A DNA stretch of 64,000 nt, taken from assembly GCA_009760855.2 (NCBI GenBank), contig WPIO01000005.1, positions 3,673,501-3,737,500 on the forward strand, read 5' to 3'. Under the pieces are notes generated by a model, which saw only the letters and a program-made list of their open reading frames with translations, did no database searches and was not told the origin of the DNA. Shown in pieces: positions 34,867 to 42,279 of the stretch (position 1 is its first letter; each line of letters opens with the position of its first letter). This DNA comes from Cristatella mucedo. Its lineage: Eukaryota > Bryozoa > Phylactolaemata > Cristatellidae. Made by a program: the position numbers and the translations under genes.

Positions 34867-35901
34867 TTGTCTTTCTCTCTCTCTCTCCTATCAGTTCTCA
34901 GCTACTAAAACAAACCAAGGAAAATAATGAGAGTTCTCTGAAGTATCCAAAGCCGTGGCTAGACAGACTACAGGCAATACATGCTGCCCAGAGCTGTGCG
35001 TGACTAGCAGTTTGGACCCTTACTTCCAGTCATATACGGAATCGAACGTAAACTGCTTTGGTGATGTGCCATTCTCCTTAGGATTCCTCACATCCACGGT
35101 CCCCCTTTTCGTGTCCATATCCACGATCCTGCAATATGCAATGGATGCAAGCAATCTTATACTTACTGGGGGTTATCGCAAGCAACTGACAAAAGGTAGT
35201 TGAATCACTGATTCACCAAAACTTTTAGGCCATGCTGTCAATTTGCAGATTTGCTTCTAAACTTGATAAGCTAAGCATTACGTTAGGCATGCAAAGGGTG
35301 AACTGCCAACAAGCAAGTGCAAACAAGACGAAGCAACAAAACCTCCTTCAGCCACCGGTATCAGATCAATTTTCTGCTTTGCGCAAACGGCTGGCATTCA
35401 AAGCCCCAATGCAAAGAAGATTTATGAAGCCATAGCCTGATAGCCTCAGCTTGCCAGCTTTCGTGTGAATAAATGCACTGCCAGTCACTTTTCTCACTCC
35501 GGCCACCGGATGGCACAAACACAAAATCGCATGCTTGTACACGGCTGGGCATATCGGCACCCGGGCAAGCAGCGCGCACAGTATGCATCGATGCAAAGAA
35601 TAAGCAGCAATGCATTGCAGGCAATCTAGCAGCCGACCAAACCTAACATTAACATCACAATTCACTTTTGCGTGACAAAATTTACTTGTAAGTATCCACA
35701 CGAAGTCGATGTGGGCAGAAACTTGGGCAGAGAGGTGAGACGGACCGAGAGGGGGAAGCAGGCAAGCAGAAAGAACAAGCGCAAGTGGGGAGGCAACCAG
35801 GGCAGTGCGCAGTACCTCTCATGGCCAGCTTCGGTTTCTGATTGGCTCATCGGGCGACAACGGATTACAACTTTCACGCATTCTGCCGTGGGTTTTTTTG
35901 A
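12121..35901 (-). CDS. KIF3B: KIF3B kinesin-2 motor subunit (17 traced coding exons)
   Basis: This is the plus-end-directed motor subunit of heterotrimeric kinesin-2, which pairs with a KIF3A-type subunit and KAP3 and drives anterograde intraflagellar transport. Exons (genomic, 5' to 3' on the minus strand): 35901-35816, 35128-35024, 34512-34388, 32729-32605, 32506-32343, 29258-29189, 25922-25830, 25735-25515, 24519-24323, 24113-23959, 23180-22983, 18017-17898, 16741-16623, 13662-13549, 12871-12766, 12646-12438 and 12190-12121. All phases fit and give 758 aa after the start Met; vertebrate KIF3B is about 747 aa. KIF3B rather than KIF3A is shown by [19 protein letters not shown], by [20 protein letters not shown] and by the C-terminus [10 protein letters not shown]. 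The initiator exon is not certain. Introns 4 and 15 between the traced exons have GC donors. The introns hold most of the window's repeats. Confidence 0.95.
12235..12392 (+). CDS. Candidate first coding exon of an unknown plus-strand gene
   Basis: I do not recognise this protein. An ATG in good context (GCAATGG) at 12235 opens a 52-codon frame beginning [17 protein letters not shown] and ending in a basic [10 protein letters not shown] stretch. It stops at a strong GTAAGT donor after 12392 and lies in the CpG-rich block, antisense to the last KIF3B intron. No downstream plus-strand exon could be matched to it, so it may be a chance ORF. Low confidence. Confidence 0.25.
13120..13450 (+). repeat. 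LINE-A 3' end fragment in KIF3B intron
   Basis: CTGGGACTCCTAGACTGTAA, then GCATGAGACGAAGTCTTTTAG and a degenerate tail near 13450, follow the same order as the LINE-A copy at 10305-10620. It is decayed and antisense to KIF3B. Confidence 0.65.
13747..13975. repeat. (AT)n array with interspersed GAAACA spacers
   Basis: Long perfect (TA)n runs are separated by a repeated spacer, ATGAAACATATATA, giving a compound satellite of about 230 bp. It lies about 85 bp upstream of a KIF3B tail exon (13662-13549) in transcript orientation, close to where its branch site and acceptor tract would be. Confidence 0.9.
14022..14190 (-). repeat. SINE-1 copy
   Basis: The plus strand reads AATTCATTTGTATACGACCC, then AGAGAACCTAATCTCTATTCA and CACGACCTTG..GGTCGGGGCAAG, the reverse complement of the SINE-1 at 3373-3515. 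There is a short insertion between its A-box and B-box regions. Positions 14191-15230 contain no gene or repeat I recognise. Confidence 0.65.
15240..15590 (+). repeat. LINE family-C 3' end fragment
   Basis: The peptide [20 protein letters not shown]-like order is recoverable across frame shifts ([24 protein letters not shown] in one frame). It is followed by CAGCATATGTGAAAACCCTT and an AT-rich tail. It lies in a KIF3B intron, antisense to the gene. Confidence 0.5.
15840..16560 (-). pseudogene. LINE-B 3' half in KIF3B intron
   Basis: The minus strand encodes [34 protein letters not shown]-type sequence and [20 protein letters not shown], followed by the LINE-B 3' UTR and an (ATT)n tail at 15840-15867. 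This is the RT thumb and C-terminal region. It is co-oriented with KIF3B and its 5' truncation point lies within about 70 bp of the end of exon 16741-16623. Confidence 0.85.
16623..24113 (-). CDS. KIF3B: KIF3B acidic hinge and coiled-coil stalk exons
   Basis: Exon 24113-23959 encodes an acidic hinge ([17 protein letters not shown]), the counterpart of the charged KIF3B region that directs pairing with KIF3A. Exons 23180-22983, 18017-17898 and 16741-16623 encode heptad-rich coiled coil, including [38 protein letters not shown] and [15 protein letters not shown]. All four splice at canonical GT-AG sites. The 4.9-kb intron between 22983 and 18017 holds Tc1 and LINE-B remnants and an unassigned ORF region. 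Confidence 0.92.
17325..17550 (-). repeat. SINE-1 copy followed by a second SINE-1 head
   Basis: 17325-17465 is a full SINE-1 in reverse complement (CACGACCTCAGCCTGATCTT, GGTCGGGGCGAGCACCTTAA). 17466-17550 repeats only the tRNA-like head region (CTCGACCCCATGACCTCGG). The two heads are in tandem, suggesting a dimeric or nested insertion. Confidence 0.65.
18796..19190 (+). pseudogene. Tc1/mariner transposase C-terminal fragment
   Basis: The translation contains [20 protein letters not shown], the SPDLNPIEHLWD landmark of Tc1 transposases, and continues to about 18985. The segment ends near 19190 in GGATTTTTCGTGCCTGAGTG, probably the terminal inverted repeat. It is a degenerate non-coding relic in a KIF3B intron. 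Confidence 0.7.
19700..20570 (-). pseudogene. Tc1/mariner transposase N-terminal half
   Basis: The minus strand reads [20 protein letters not shown], then the helix-turn-helix [18 protein letters not shown], and further on [14 protein letters not shown] and [11 protein letters not shown] with stops between. This matches the N-terminal DNA-binding region of Tc1 transposases. The presumed outer inverted repeat is at about 20545-20570 (CTTTGGCGCTCAAGTGTACA). It is in opposite orientation to the fragment at 18796. Confidence 0.75.
20750..21660 (+). pseudogene. LINE-B RT thumb, ORF end and 3' UTR
   Basis: A frame of about 200 aa runs from the segment aligned to LGV.F...[14 protein letters not shown] through [20 protein letters not shown] and [20 protein letters not shown] to [13 protein letters not shown] frameshift follows, then [20 protein letters not shown]. 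The 3' UTR ends GCACTTATCAAGTGCATT plus (ATT)n at 21640-21675. It is the best-preserved LINE-B end here, antisense inside a KIF3B intron. Confidence 0.88.
21887..22460 (+). other. Unassigned open region within KIF3B intron
   Basis: Two overlapping plus-strand frames of about 180 codons (21887-22441 and 21918-22460) and long minus-strand frames are open together. I recognise none of the proteins. Splice sites and a partner exon are not evident. It may be the body of an unclassified transposable element, as it starts soon after a LINE-B tail. Confidence 0.25.
24323..35901 (-). CDS. KIF3B: KIF3B motor-domain exons (traced exons 1-9)
   Basis: The ATPase motor head runs from VKVVIRCRP at the N-terminus to the neck. 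The P-loop GQTGTGKT is at about residues 95-102 (exon 34512-34388), switch I NMHSSRSH at about 208-215 (29258-29189), switch II DLAGSE at about 244-249 (25922-25830) and the microtubule-binding [19 protein letters not shown] in 25735-25515. These catalytic motifs are intact. Two residues are odd: the usual Glu in NEHSSRSH is Met, and the usual LRYANRAK at the neck-linker boundary reads LRWANRAK across the 25515/24519 junction. The exon at 24519-24323 ends in a basic stretch, KKARRSKKK. Confidence 0.93.
27450..27890 (-). pseudogene. Tc1/mariner transposase, DDE region (inactive)
   Basis: The minus-strand translation includes [17 protein letters not shown], the Tc1 QQDNDPKHT block with its catalytic Asp replaced by His, then after a frameshift QSPDLNP at about 27565-27585. 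It is a dead copy in a KIF3B intron. Confidence 0.75.
27900..28140 (+). pseudogene. Tc1 transposase 3' end, opposite orientation
   Basis: The plus strand encodes [16 protein letters not shown], the Tc1 C-terminal 'MPRRI..VI..RGG' motif. It is followed by a 3' region (GGGCTGTCAAAAATATTTCA, GCATGCCTGGCATCACAGAAA) that closely matches 19040-19105. Confidence 0.65.
29463..29534 (+). repeat. 36-bp tandem duplication
   Basis: The unit CAACAGTCTTGTTATTATAG, continuing GTGGCAGAAGAGCG, starts at 29463 and is repeated exactly at 29499. It directly precedes a SINE-2 copy. Confidence 0.85.
29555..29675 (-). repeat. SINE-2 copy (tRNA-derived)
   Basis: On the minus strand CCCAGTGGTAAGGTGGTCGC (A-box-like) is followed by CACGGATTCGAGTCCTGCAG (B-box-like core GGATTCGAGTCC). 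The same head recurs at 40685-40830, 52690-52830 and 39320-39509, so it is a dispersed family rather than a tRNA gene. Confidence 0.65.
30560..30900 (+). repeat. Decayed LINE-A thumb region
   Basis: GGGCTTTGGTCCTTCTTACA followed by CAGCTGACCTGCTTCAGCAG corresponds to the LINE-A GLAPSYLAELLHQ region, and ATCCTAGACTGTGGCGAGCA to its PRLWNSL motif. It is frameshifted and short. Confidence 0.5.
30956..31026. repeat. Minisatellite (about 10-bp GTGTAACAAG unit)
   Basis: Tandem variants of GTGTAACAAG and GTAACATGTGTAACATATT run for about 70 bp just upstream of a Tc1-like remnant. Confidence 0.7.
31060..32160 (+). pseudogene. Tc1/mariner transposase remnant
   Basis: The N-terminal HTH region includes [20 protein letters not shown] (about 31197-31256). 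[20 protein letters not shown] follows at about 31418-31480 and [18 protein letters not shown] at about 31926-31980. These are the Tc1 order of motifs, broken by stops and frameshifts. It is a single degenerate element in a KIF3B intron between exons 32343 and 29258. Confidence 0.8.
34800..34890. repeat. (CT)n microsatellite in KIF3B intron
   Basis: A polypyrimidine (TC)n tract of about 85 bp is interrupted by a C-run (TCCCCCCCCTC). It lies between exons 35024 and 34512. In the transcript it is a GA-rich tract. Confidence 0.9.
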
Positions 35902-36129
35902 CTGCAAAGGAATCACAGATTTGCTCACCAGAAATGCACAAGCATATAAATTTGAAGCACGACTTGCAAATCAGCTGAGCTCACAAAACATTAGCCCCTC
36001 TAAAAGAAAACCCCTAGGAAAGCATTGAACAGGCAAAAACGCACCACACGTAGGTACATCCGGCTTCACCAACAACAGAACTCTGCTTAACCAAGAGCAG
36101 CCATAATAAAGCTAAATGGCTATATCGAC

Positions 36130-36295
36130 CCTTTCTCCACCACGAAGCAAGTTCCACAGTCACGGATCTGCAGAGCAAAAGCTTGTCACCAACGGTCTTT
36201 AAGCGGAGGAATGGAACAGCTAATTTAGTGTCCGTACAGGACTTGAGGGCGCAAGGAGGCTGAAACTGGTGCAGCAGCTCAGCTCATGAAGTACC
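36130..36295 (-). repeat. LINE-A internal fragment
   Basis: GAACTTGCTTCGTGGTGGAG on the minus strand adjoins sequence matching LINE-A between its thumb and 3' UTR; the plus strand reads ACCAACGGTCTTTAAGCGGA, as at 44785-44805. It sits just 5' of the first traced KIF3B exon. Confidence 0.6.
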
Positions 36296-36299
36296 TGTC

Positions 36300-38680
36300 A
36301 CCAATACTCATAGTCTTAGAACGCCTGACTCGTTGCCCGGCACACTTACGTTCGCATAACCTAACTTCACAGCTCACTTGCACCGTGGCTGGTCGAAAAA
36401 GATTCTTTATCTCCCTCTCCCCCCATCTTTCATTCGTGATATCTCAGTCGGGAGCCGGGCTCAAGTCAGCGGCGCTATTCAGTGAATCTGGCTCATTCGC
36501 AATCCCACACTAGCATCGGTCATTTTTCAGATGAACGCACAGATGGTGTCCCCCACCACTTGCACTCGCTTTTTAACATCACATGTGATGCCCTATTTGC
36601 ACTAAGCTGAGCTCGGAGCAGCAGCTGAGCACGAGCGCTGCAGAGAAGCTAAGCTGCAGGCAGAGAGAGGACCGGGCGAAGGCTACATGGGTGCAGACAC
36701 GACACGGTCATCGTGGGTCCACTGACCCCGCATCGCCAAGGTGCCGATTCTATCGCTTCGGCCTCTTGTCAACAACGGCCACAGGATAATGTGCCACCCA
36801 GTTAAGACGATCACAAGCTTCTGGTGATTTTCGAGTGCTCAAGTCGGCAATGTTGCAACCGTGCCAACTTTCTGCCTCAACAAAAGCTGCCACATTAATA
36901 GCTCTAGGACGAGGCCAGCAACGAGCGCTGCAGAATAACACCGGAAGCGGCCAGCTGAGACAGCTCGGTCGCTCCGAGTTTTTCGAATCTTAATCGGTGA
37001 ACTAGAAAACGTACGTAACTAGACAGGCTCACAGATCCCACACAATAACAGGCAGCTGTGTGCATCTTCACACGTCGGAAAGTTTACGATTTAGGAGTGG
37101 TATTTAAACGAAAAGGGGATTAAAATCAGGCCCTTAAAATGATACTAGTGGGTACTGAGCACGGCTTAAAAGGCAAAGCCGGTCTAATGACCTCAACAAG
37201 AAAAGGAGACAGGTGGAGCTGACTAGACACTGCCACACGATTTGCTGCTTTCGGCCACTTAATTAGCTGTCTTAGTTTGAGTTGATTTAACAACCGATTC
37301 CTGCATTCACATGCAAGCCACAGATAACAGCCGAGCACATACTAAGGAAACAGTAGCCCCTTAAAGCAACTATCAATCACAGCAGGACAGAAAGGGATAG
37401 GGTCAACACTCCACCCCCTACCCCCCCCCCCGAAACACCGGCTCCCGACTCCCTTTCAAGGGCAGGCAAAGCTTCCCTGTTCCAAGATTGTAAAGGCTCT
37501 AGGGAGGGCATTGTAAAACTCCACAACGAGAGGATAAGCACCTACAGCACTAAGAGACGTTAAGACACCCAGATGCCATGACAGGCCATGAACCAGCCAA
37601 GTTGCCAGCCATTGCTAACGTGAGAGCATTTCAGCAGTAAGTTCAGGAACAACTACAGCCGTTATAGTGCATAGCACGCTGGATTACATGGCATCCGGTA
37701 ACAGGCTGAGGTCGGCTGCCACGACCTTCACTAGCCAGGCAGGCCCAGTGAAACCATCAAATAACAGCCTTGCCCTGGAAGCTAAATGGTGTGCCGATGT
37801 ATAAAAAAAACCACTGCCAGCAGACTGCAACGCAGCAGGTTTGCAGAGCAAAAAGAATGCAAGATCGCTCAGTGGTCATTGCTTGTACGTGCAAATGGCT
37901 GTGCAGCAGGGCAGATGCTTAACACTTTAGCACTGGTTTTTTTCAGCAGCTTGCCTCACTGCTTCACCATTGTTCAGCAGCTTGCTCGAAAACTAGGGAA
38001 CAAGCTGTTTAATTGATAGGTCCCAGCTAATTTTTCAGTGGATAGCCCAATCATTCCCTAAAGAGCAGCTCTGACAGGTCTTGCCACTTGACAGGAGCCA
38101 CGTAGGGTAACAAATGTGGTACGAGAAAAGGCAACCATCAGCGCTGGCTGTACTGTCTGAAACCAAGCTGCCCAAAGTAGCTGTCTAATTTGACTGTGTA
38201 AAACTCTCCCTCAAACGAAAACAGTTGCCATCCTAGTTCACTTAGCCCAGTTCATCCTAGCCCTTAACCACTGCAATGCTGAACTGAGTCAAGACAACAT
38301 CGCTTGCCTCACTTCTTCCTCCTCCTCCTCCTCCCCTCTATCGACATAATAACCAGCCAGCAAGTGGTGATTCACCAGCGAGTGAAGAAAATGGCCCAGG
38401 AAAAGGTGTTGCTCAACTGGTCGAGCGACCTCACGAAGTAAGCACCGCTGCACGCAAGAGCATTTGTTGTCCGTTTGGATATGATTTGTATGTAACATTA
38501 ATTGTCACACAAACGCATATCTAAAACCTCACATTTCAAACTGGCTCACCTGCTTGCCATTAGCATGATAAGCCATCTAGTGCAAAAATTCGCGAGTGCT
38601 AAAGTAAAGGTACCAAAGCCAAGCTATGCAATTGTCTCTTCCTAATTTCTGCGACTGTCTGCTTTGAAGTTTCCCTTCAT
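36300..38680. other. Probable KIF3B 5' intron; no gene seen
   Basis: No ORF here resembles a known protein, and no repeat of the families described is clear. A GC-richer patch at about 36600-36770 could be an alternative promoter, but nothing supports an exon. Confidence 0.4.
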
Positions 38681-38684
38681 CATC

Positions 38685-40275
38685 TCCAGCCTACCTATCT
38701 AACTACTTCCCTATCAGGCTAGGCATCGTGCTGCCCCCTCTTCTTACTCAAGTTGCTTAGCTGTAGCGCTCAAGTAGCGTTTGACACAACCGGCCACCAG
38801 AAGCATCTCAAGACATGCCTGACTTGCACGGTGCTAAAATGAGTAAGGTCCTGCTTCAGTGACAGATGTCGGAGTGTGTATGTAAACGGCTGTCAGTTCT
38901 GGAGCCCTTAAAGCACGGCATACCTCAGGAATCGGTATTGGACCATCTTTTCACAATCTATACTCTTACTCTAATCGATCGGGGTTTTCATAACTAGACC
39001 AACGACACTCAGCTCTATCTATCCTTGGACCCTATCCTAAACCTTGCTTGGCATCCGACTCAATAGATTATTTACACCACATTAGATTACCCAGCATCAC
39101 CCTACATCAGACTACACTAGGTTACCCTACATTTGCACTTGGACGGCTACTAATAACGACGATAAGATCAGACGTATGCACAAACTTAGGGTCACCCTTA
39201 AGTTGAAAGACCTCAGCCTCGAGATTGATAACTCTAACATCACTCTAGTGACGTCTGACCAAAATATGTGCATGCTGTCCCGAAAAGAATTTTCATTAGA
39301 CGAGCACATGGCCTCCACTGTTGGTGAGCCGTGACGGCACACTAGGTAAGGTGTTGCTTTCACGACCTCGGTCCCGAGGTCGTGGGTTTGATTCCTGTCG
39401 TAAGCGATCCTTTATCGCCACTGCAAGCGATGGTGATAGCCGTAAAGGCTCTTCTGTCACTATACATAAAGAGGCTGTTTAATCAGCTAGGATTTATTTA
39501 TTTATTTAAGTCGGCCTACTTTTAGGGAACATTGCGAAAATCCGGCCTAGATTAGCCAAGACCGTGCAAGAGCTGATTATGCGTTTGTGATACAGTGTCT
39601 AGATTACTGCAATTCCAGTTATTCACGACTCCAGGCCTGTGCATTTAATCAGCTGCAGCTGGTGCAAAACTCAGCAGTTCGGCTGATTTGCAGTCAACAG
39701 CATAGCTGCCACATCAACCACTTGTACCTACTCTGCACAGGCTCCCTGTCAAGCAATTAGCCGACGTCAATATCACCTCATCTCCCTACAGGTCACTTCA
39801 ATCGCTTGCACCAGCCTATCTATGCAGCCTCCTTGCTGGCATCACTCTGCTCTTGAAACATCTGCTCCTCAGCTTCCATTCATCTTGCTATTCCTCCCAC
39901 TAAACTGAAATCTTTTGGGGGTTGGACCTTAAGTTCGTCGGTACAACAAGTTGGTAACTCCCTCGTGGTTTCTGTGAACACCTGCATTGACTTTGCATCA
40001 TTCCAGTCTCAGCTGAAGATCCGGCTGTTCAGCTCAGCCTTCCCTGATCCACAGTGAACGTATCCTTTTTTGTTCCTATATGCTTTGCACACCTACTGTT
40101 ACTAACCAAGAATCCGAATAACCGGAAAACGTAAGTGTCTTCTTGTGTGCTCACACATCTAGTCTACGAAAAATAACTTGCATGCCATTAACTCTTAGCT
40201 ATAGCATCTCTTGGAGAGGGTTTTAAAACGCTTGGAAAGAGACTTTGCTCTCTTAGGGGCTGCACAAACGACTAA
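38685..40275 (+). pseudogene. LINE (CR1/L2-like) RT fragments, family F
   Basis: Around 38910-39020 a frameshifted frame reads GIPQESVLDHLFTIYTLTL and then NDTQLYLSLDP, the GVPQGSVLGP and YADDTQLYL region of RT. After an inserted SINE, the thumb continues at 39508 with SAYF and LVQNSAVRLICSQ-like sequence to the C-terminus near 40060. The element ends in GAGACTTTGCTCTCTTAGGG and an ATTATTAT tail at about 40275. A short separate ORF-end fragment sits at 38690-38760. Confidence 0.75.
39320..39509 (+). repeat. SINE-2, full-length copy inserted in a LINE
   Basis: GAGCCGTGACGGCACACTAG with GTAAGGTG gives the A-box-like core, and GGTCGTGGGTTTGATTCCTG the B-box. The body GCGATCCTTTATCGCCACTG is shared with the other SINE-2 copies. 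It ends in (TATT)n at 39490-39505. It splits the host LINE between codons equivalent to AST-V and K/SAYF, so its ends are defined. Confidence 0.75.
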
Positions 40276-40684
40276 ATATTATTATAACAAAAAATCAACA
40301 GACACGGTTCTATGAGAAAGAAGAGCAGTTGCAATGTTTAACAGCGACAAGAGGGGATTCGGGTCAAAGTGTGCATGAGCAAATGCATGTGAACTCGCAT
40401 GGTGAAAGGAACACGGCAGAGACGATTACGAATCGCTAACCTTGTTATCGACAGCCTCCCTGGTGACTCTTCGAAGAAGCATTTAAGAATGCCAGCCGAC
40501 ATCTAGACCGTGCAGTTATCACAGCCAGGTGGCTGCCAAGGACTCCAAGCTAGCAGAGTAGATCAGTGTAAAGTTAGTCATTGGACAGTTGAAGGCTGAA
40601 CATGCTCACTTTGGGAGACCATCTTCGGATTAAAATGTATTAAAGTTGTCCTTTCTGCATCAACTACTTGTGGGGCCAGCCACT

Positions 40685-40830
40685 AAAGGTTAAAGGTTAG
40701 CTGATACAACGGCAATCACAATCACTTTGCAGTGGGCAATAAAGGATCGCCCAATTTAGGACTCGAACCCATACCCTGAGTTGTGAAGAGCAAGCATTTT
40801 AACTCTGCTGCCAACACCAGTAGACACGGG
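40685..40830 (-). repeat. SINE-2 copy
   Basis: The minus strand has GGGTATGGGTTCGAGTCCTA (perfect B-box GGTTCGAGTCC), then GGGCGATCCTTTATTGCCCA and CACTGCAAAGTGATTGTGAT, the SINE-2 body. Confidence 0.7.
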
Positions 40831-40996
40831 AAGGTGGATGACAGGCGAGTCACAAGCCGATATGTAGGACCTCGGCAATCGTGATTCTTGGGCTGACCGA
40901 GTGATTGATCTACAAACATGGTAAGACTTTCGGCATACTGGGTCCATAATTTGGGCTACCTGGACGGGAGAGTGGAATGCTACTGGGCAAAGGCAG

Positions 40997-41284
40997 TCAC
41001 CTGTGTTGGTGGTCAGTGTCAGCATGCCAGATAGCATCCCCACTAGCCTTGTGGCAGCAAACATCTGCTCCATCACACTCAAACTTACCATCAGGGTGAA
41101 TCCCACATAGCACAGATAGGCCCGCGGTGCTCTTTCTTTCCACTACTATTTGGGTGCCAGTTTCCATGAGCCAATATGTATGCCCTTTGTATATGAATTC
41201 CCAGGTATTCCACTGGTGCCCGTTAGGGCAAGCACTGGAGGTAAAGCATGTGGCAAACCGATAAGGTACCCCAGTCAGCATCAT
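40997..41284 (-). CDS. Unidentified Cys-rich ORF (95 codons) upstream of KIF3B
   Basis: I do not recognise this. The frame reads CPNGHQWNTWEFIYKGHTYW, then further on CGIHPDGKFECDGADVCC, a spacing of Trp, Tyr and Cys that looks like a folded extracellular domain rather than random sequence. It lacks an obvious signal peptide. It could be one exon of a gene nested in the KIF3B 5' intron or part of a transposon. A GTAAGT site lies inside it at 41083-41088. Confidence 0.25.
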   Translation of the reverse strand: MMLTGVPYRFATCFTSSACPNGHQWNTWEFIYKGHTYWLMETGTQIVVERKSTAGLSVLCGIHPDGKFECDGADVCCHKASGDAIWHADTDHQHR

Positions 41285-41297
41285 GGGCTAAGCTTAA

Positions 41298-41352
41298 TAA
41301 TAATGCATTTGTATAGCGCCCTCAGAGAACTTAATCTCTTTCTTGGCACTTT
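41298..41352 (-). repeat. LINE-B/SINE-1 3' end fragment
   Basis: AATAATAATGCATTTGTATA, then GCGCCCTCAGAGAACTTAATCT read on the plus strand, are the shared terminal block in reverse complement. Only about 55 bp is present. Confidence 0.65.
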
Positions 41353-41511
41353 AGGGTTAGATACAGAAACCACAAATGCTGAGTCCTTCTGGAAGGATCC
41401 AGACTAAACACCAGCTCAAGATTAGCATCATAACCATGTCAGCAGCAACAGCATAGATCACAAAAGGCTGCTAATACAGACAGAGAACGACATTTAGCAG
41501 TGTCAGTTGTA

Positions 41512-41735
41512 ATTATAATAACAATAATACACTTTATAAAGTGCCCTAAGAGAACTCAATCTCTTTCTATGCGCTTTACATTTGCTGCAAAGGAAACACG
41601 GTCGAATGGTGAGTGGTATCATACTTGATAAACAGCATGAATAACACGGTTAGGGGTGACATGCATAGGGTCAGCATGCAAGTGTTCTTAGTGGCAGCAT
41701 GCACAGTCAGCACGTATGTGCACATAAAGGACGAA
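41512..41735 (-). repeat. LINE-B 3' UTR copy
   Basis: In reverse complement it contains the diagnostic GCATGCTGACCCTATGCATG and CACCCCTAACCGTGTTATTC segments and the AGAGATTGAGTTCTCTTAGG terminus. No ORF portion is present. Confidence 0.75.
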
Positions 41736-42279
41736 AAAGTTGTGATAGCTCTTGTCCTGCAAGCTCGGTGACAGTGTATGGGAGTGATGCGTTACTTGCT
41801 GAACACAGCATGGTCGACTGGCTTCCACAGGGGGGGGGGGCATTGAAACGTTCCAACACTTGGGCAGATTGCCAAAAGTAGCTTCTCAGCTAACAGACTA
41901 ACTGGTCGGTATATGGGCGCAGCACAGCCATGACAGGTGGCCAGGCATGTGCACATGGCAGTGCACACGCTAGCAGTACACTTTGCAGCACATTTTCTAC
42001 AGCTGCTCCTTGCACTGCTCCCTTCACCAATCGCCTCCTGTCCATTCCTCCTATGCCCACTACGGTTAGCGCTATTGAGCTCAGGGTGAAAAGAACGAGG
42101 ATGGGGGCCCAGCCGGAGCAAGGCAACCCACAAGAAAGACAGGCGGCAGAGGCACAGGCACTGACATAGATAAAGGGGTGGCAGGCGTGCGATATGTGGC
42201 CGGGTGTGAAGAAGCCGAAAACACAGCGAGAGAGGAACGCACGATGAGGAGTCAAGCTGCATCCGGCAATACCCAGCAG

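Noticed and set aside
12121-35901. Assignment of the kinesin as KIF3A or another kinesin
   Set aside because: Residues [36 protein letters not shown] and the GLVPK C-terminus are KIF3B-type; KIF3A has different sequence at these sites.
35902-35928. GTG-initiated start for KIF3B at 35928
   Set aside because: GTG is not a credible initiator here, and a TTCCTTTGCAG acceptor ends exactly at 35902 before the SKKPTAE codons.
39330-39400. Possible functional tRNA gene from A-box and B-box matches
   Set aside because: No cloverleaf can be drawn, and the same head recurs in three other places with a shared body and tail, so it is a SINE.
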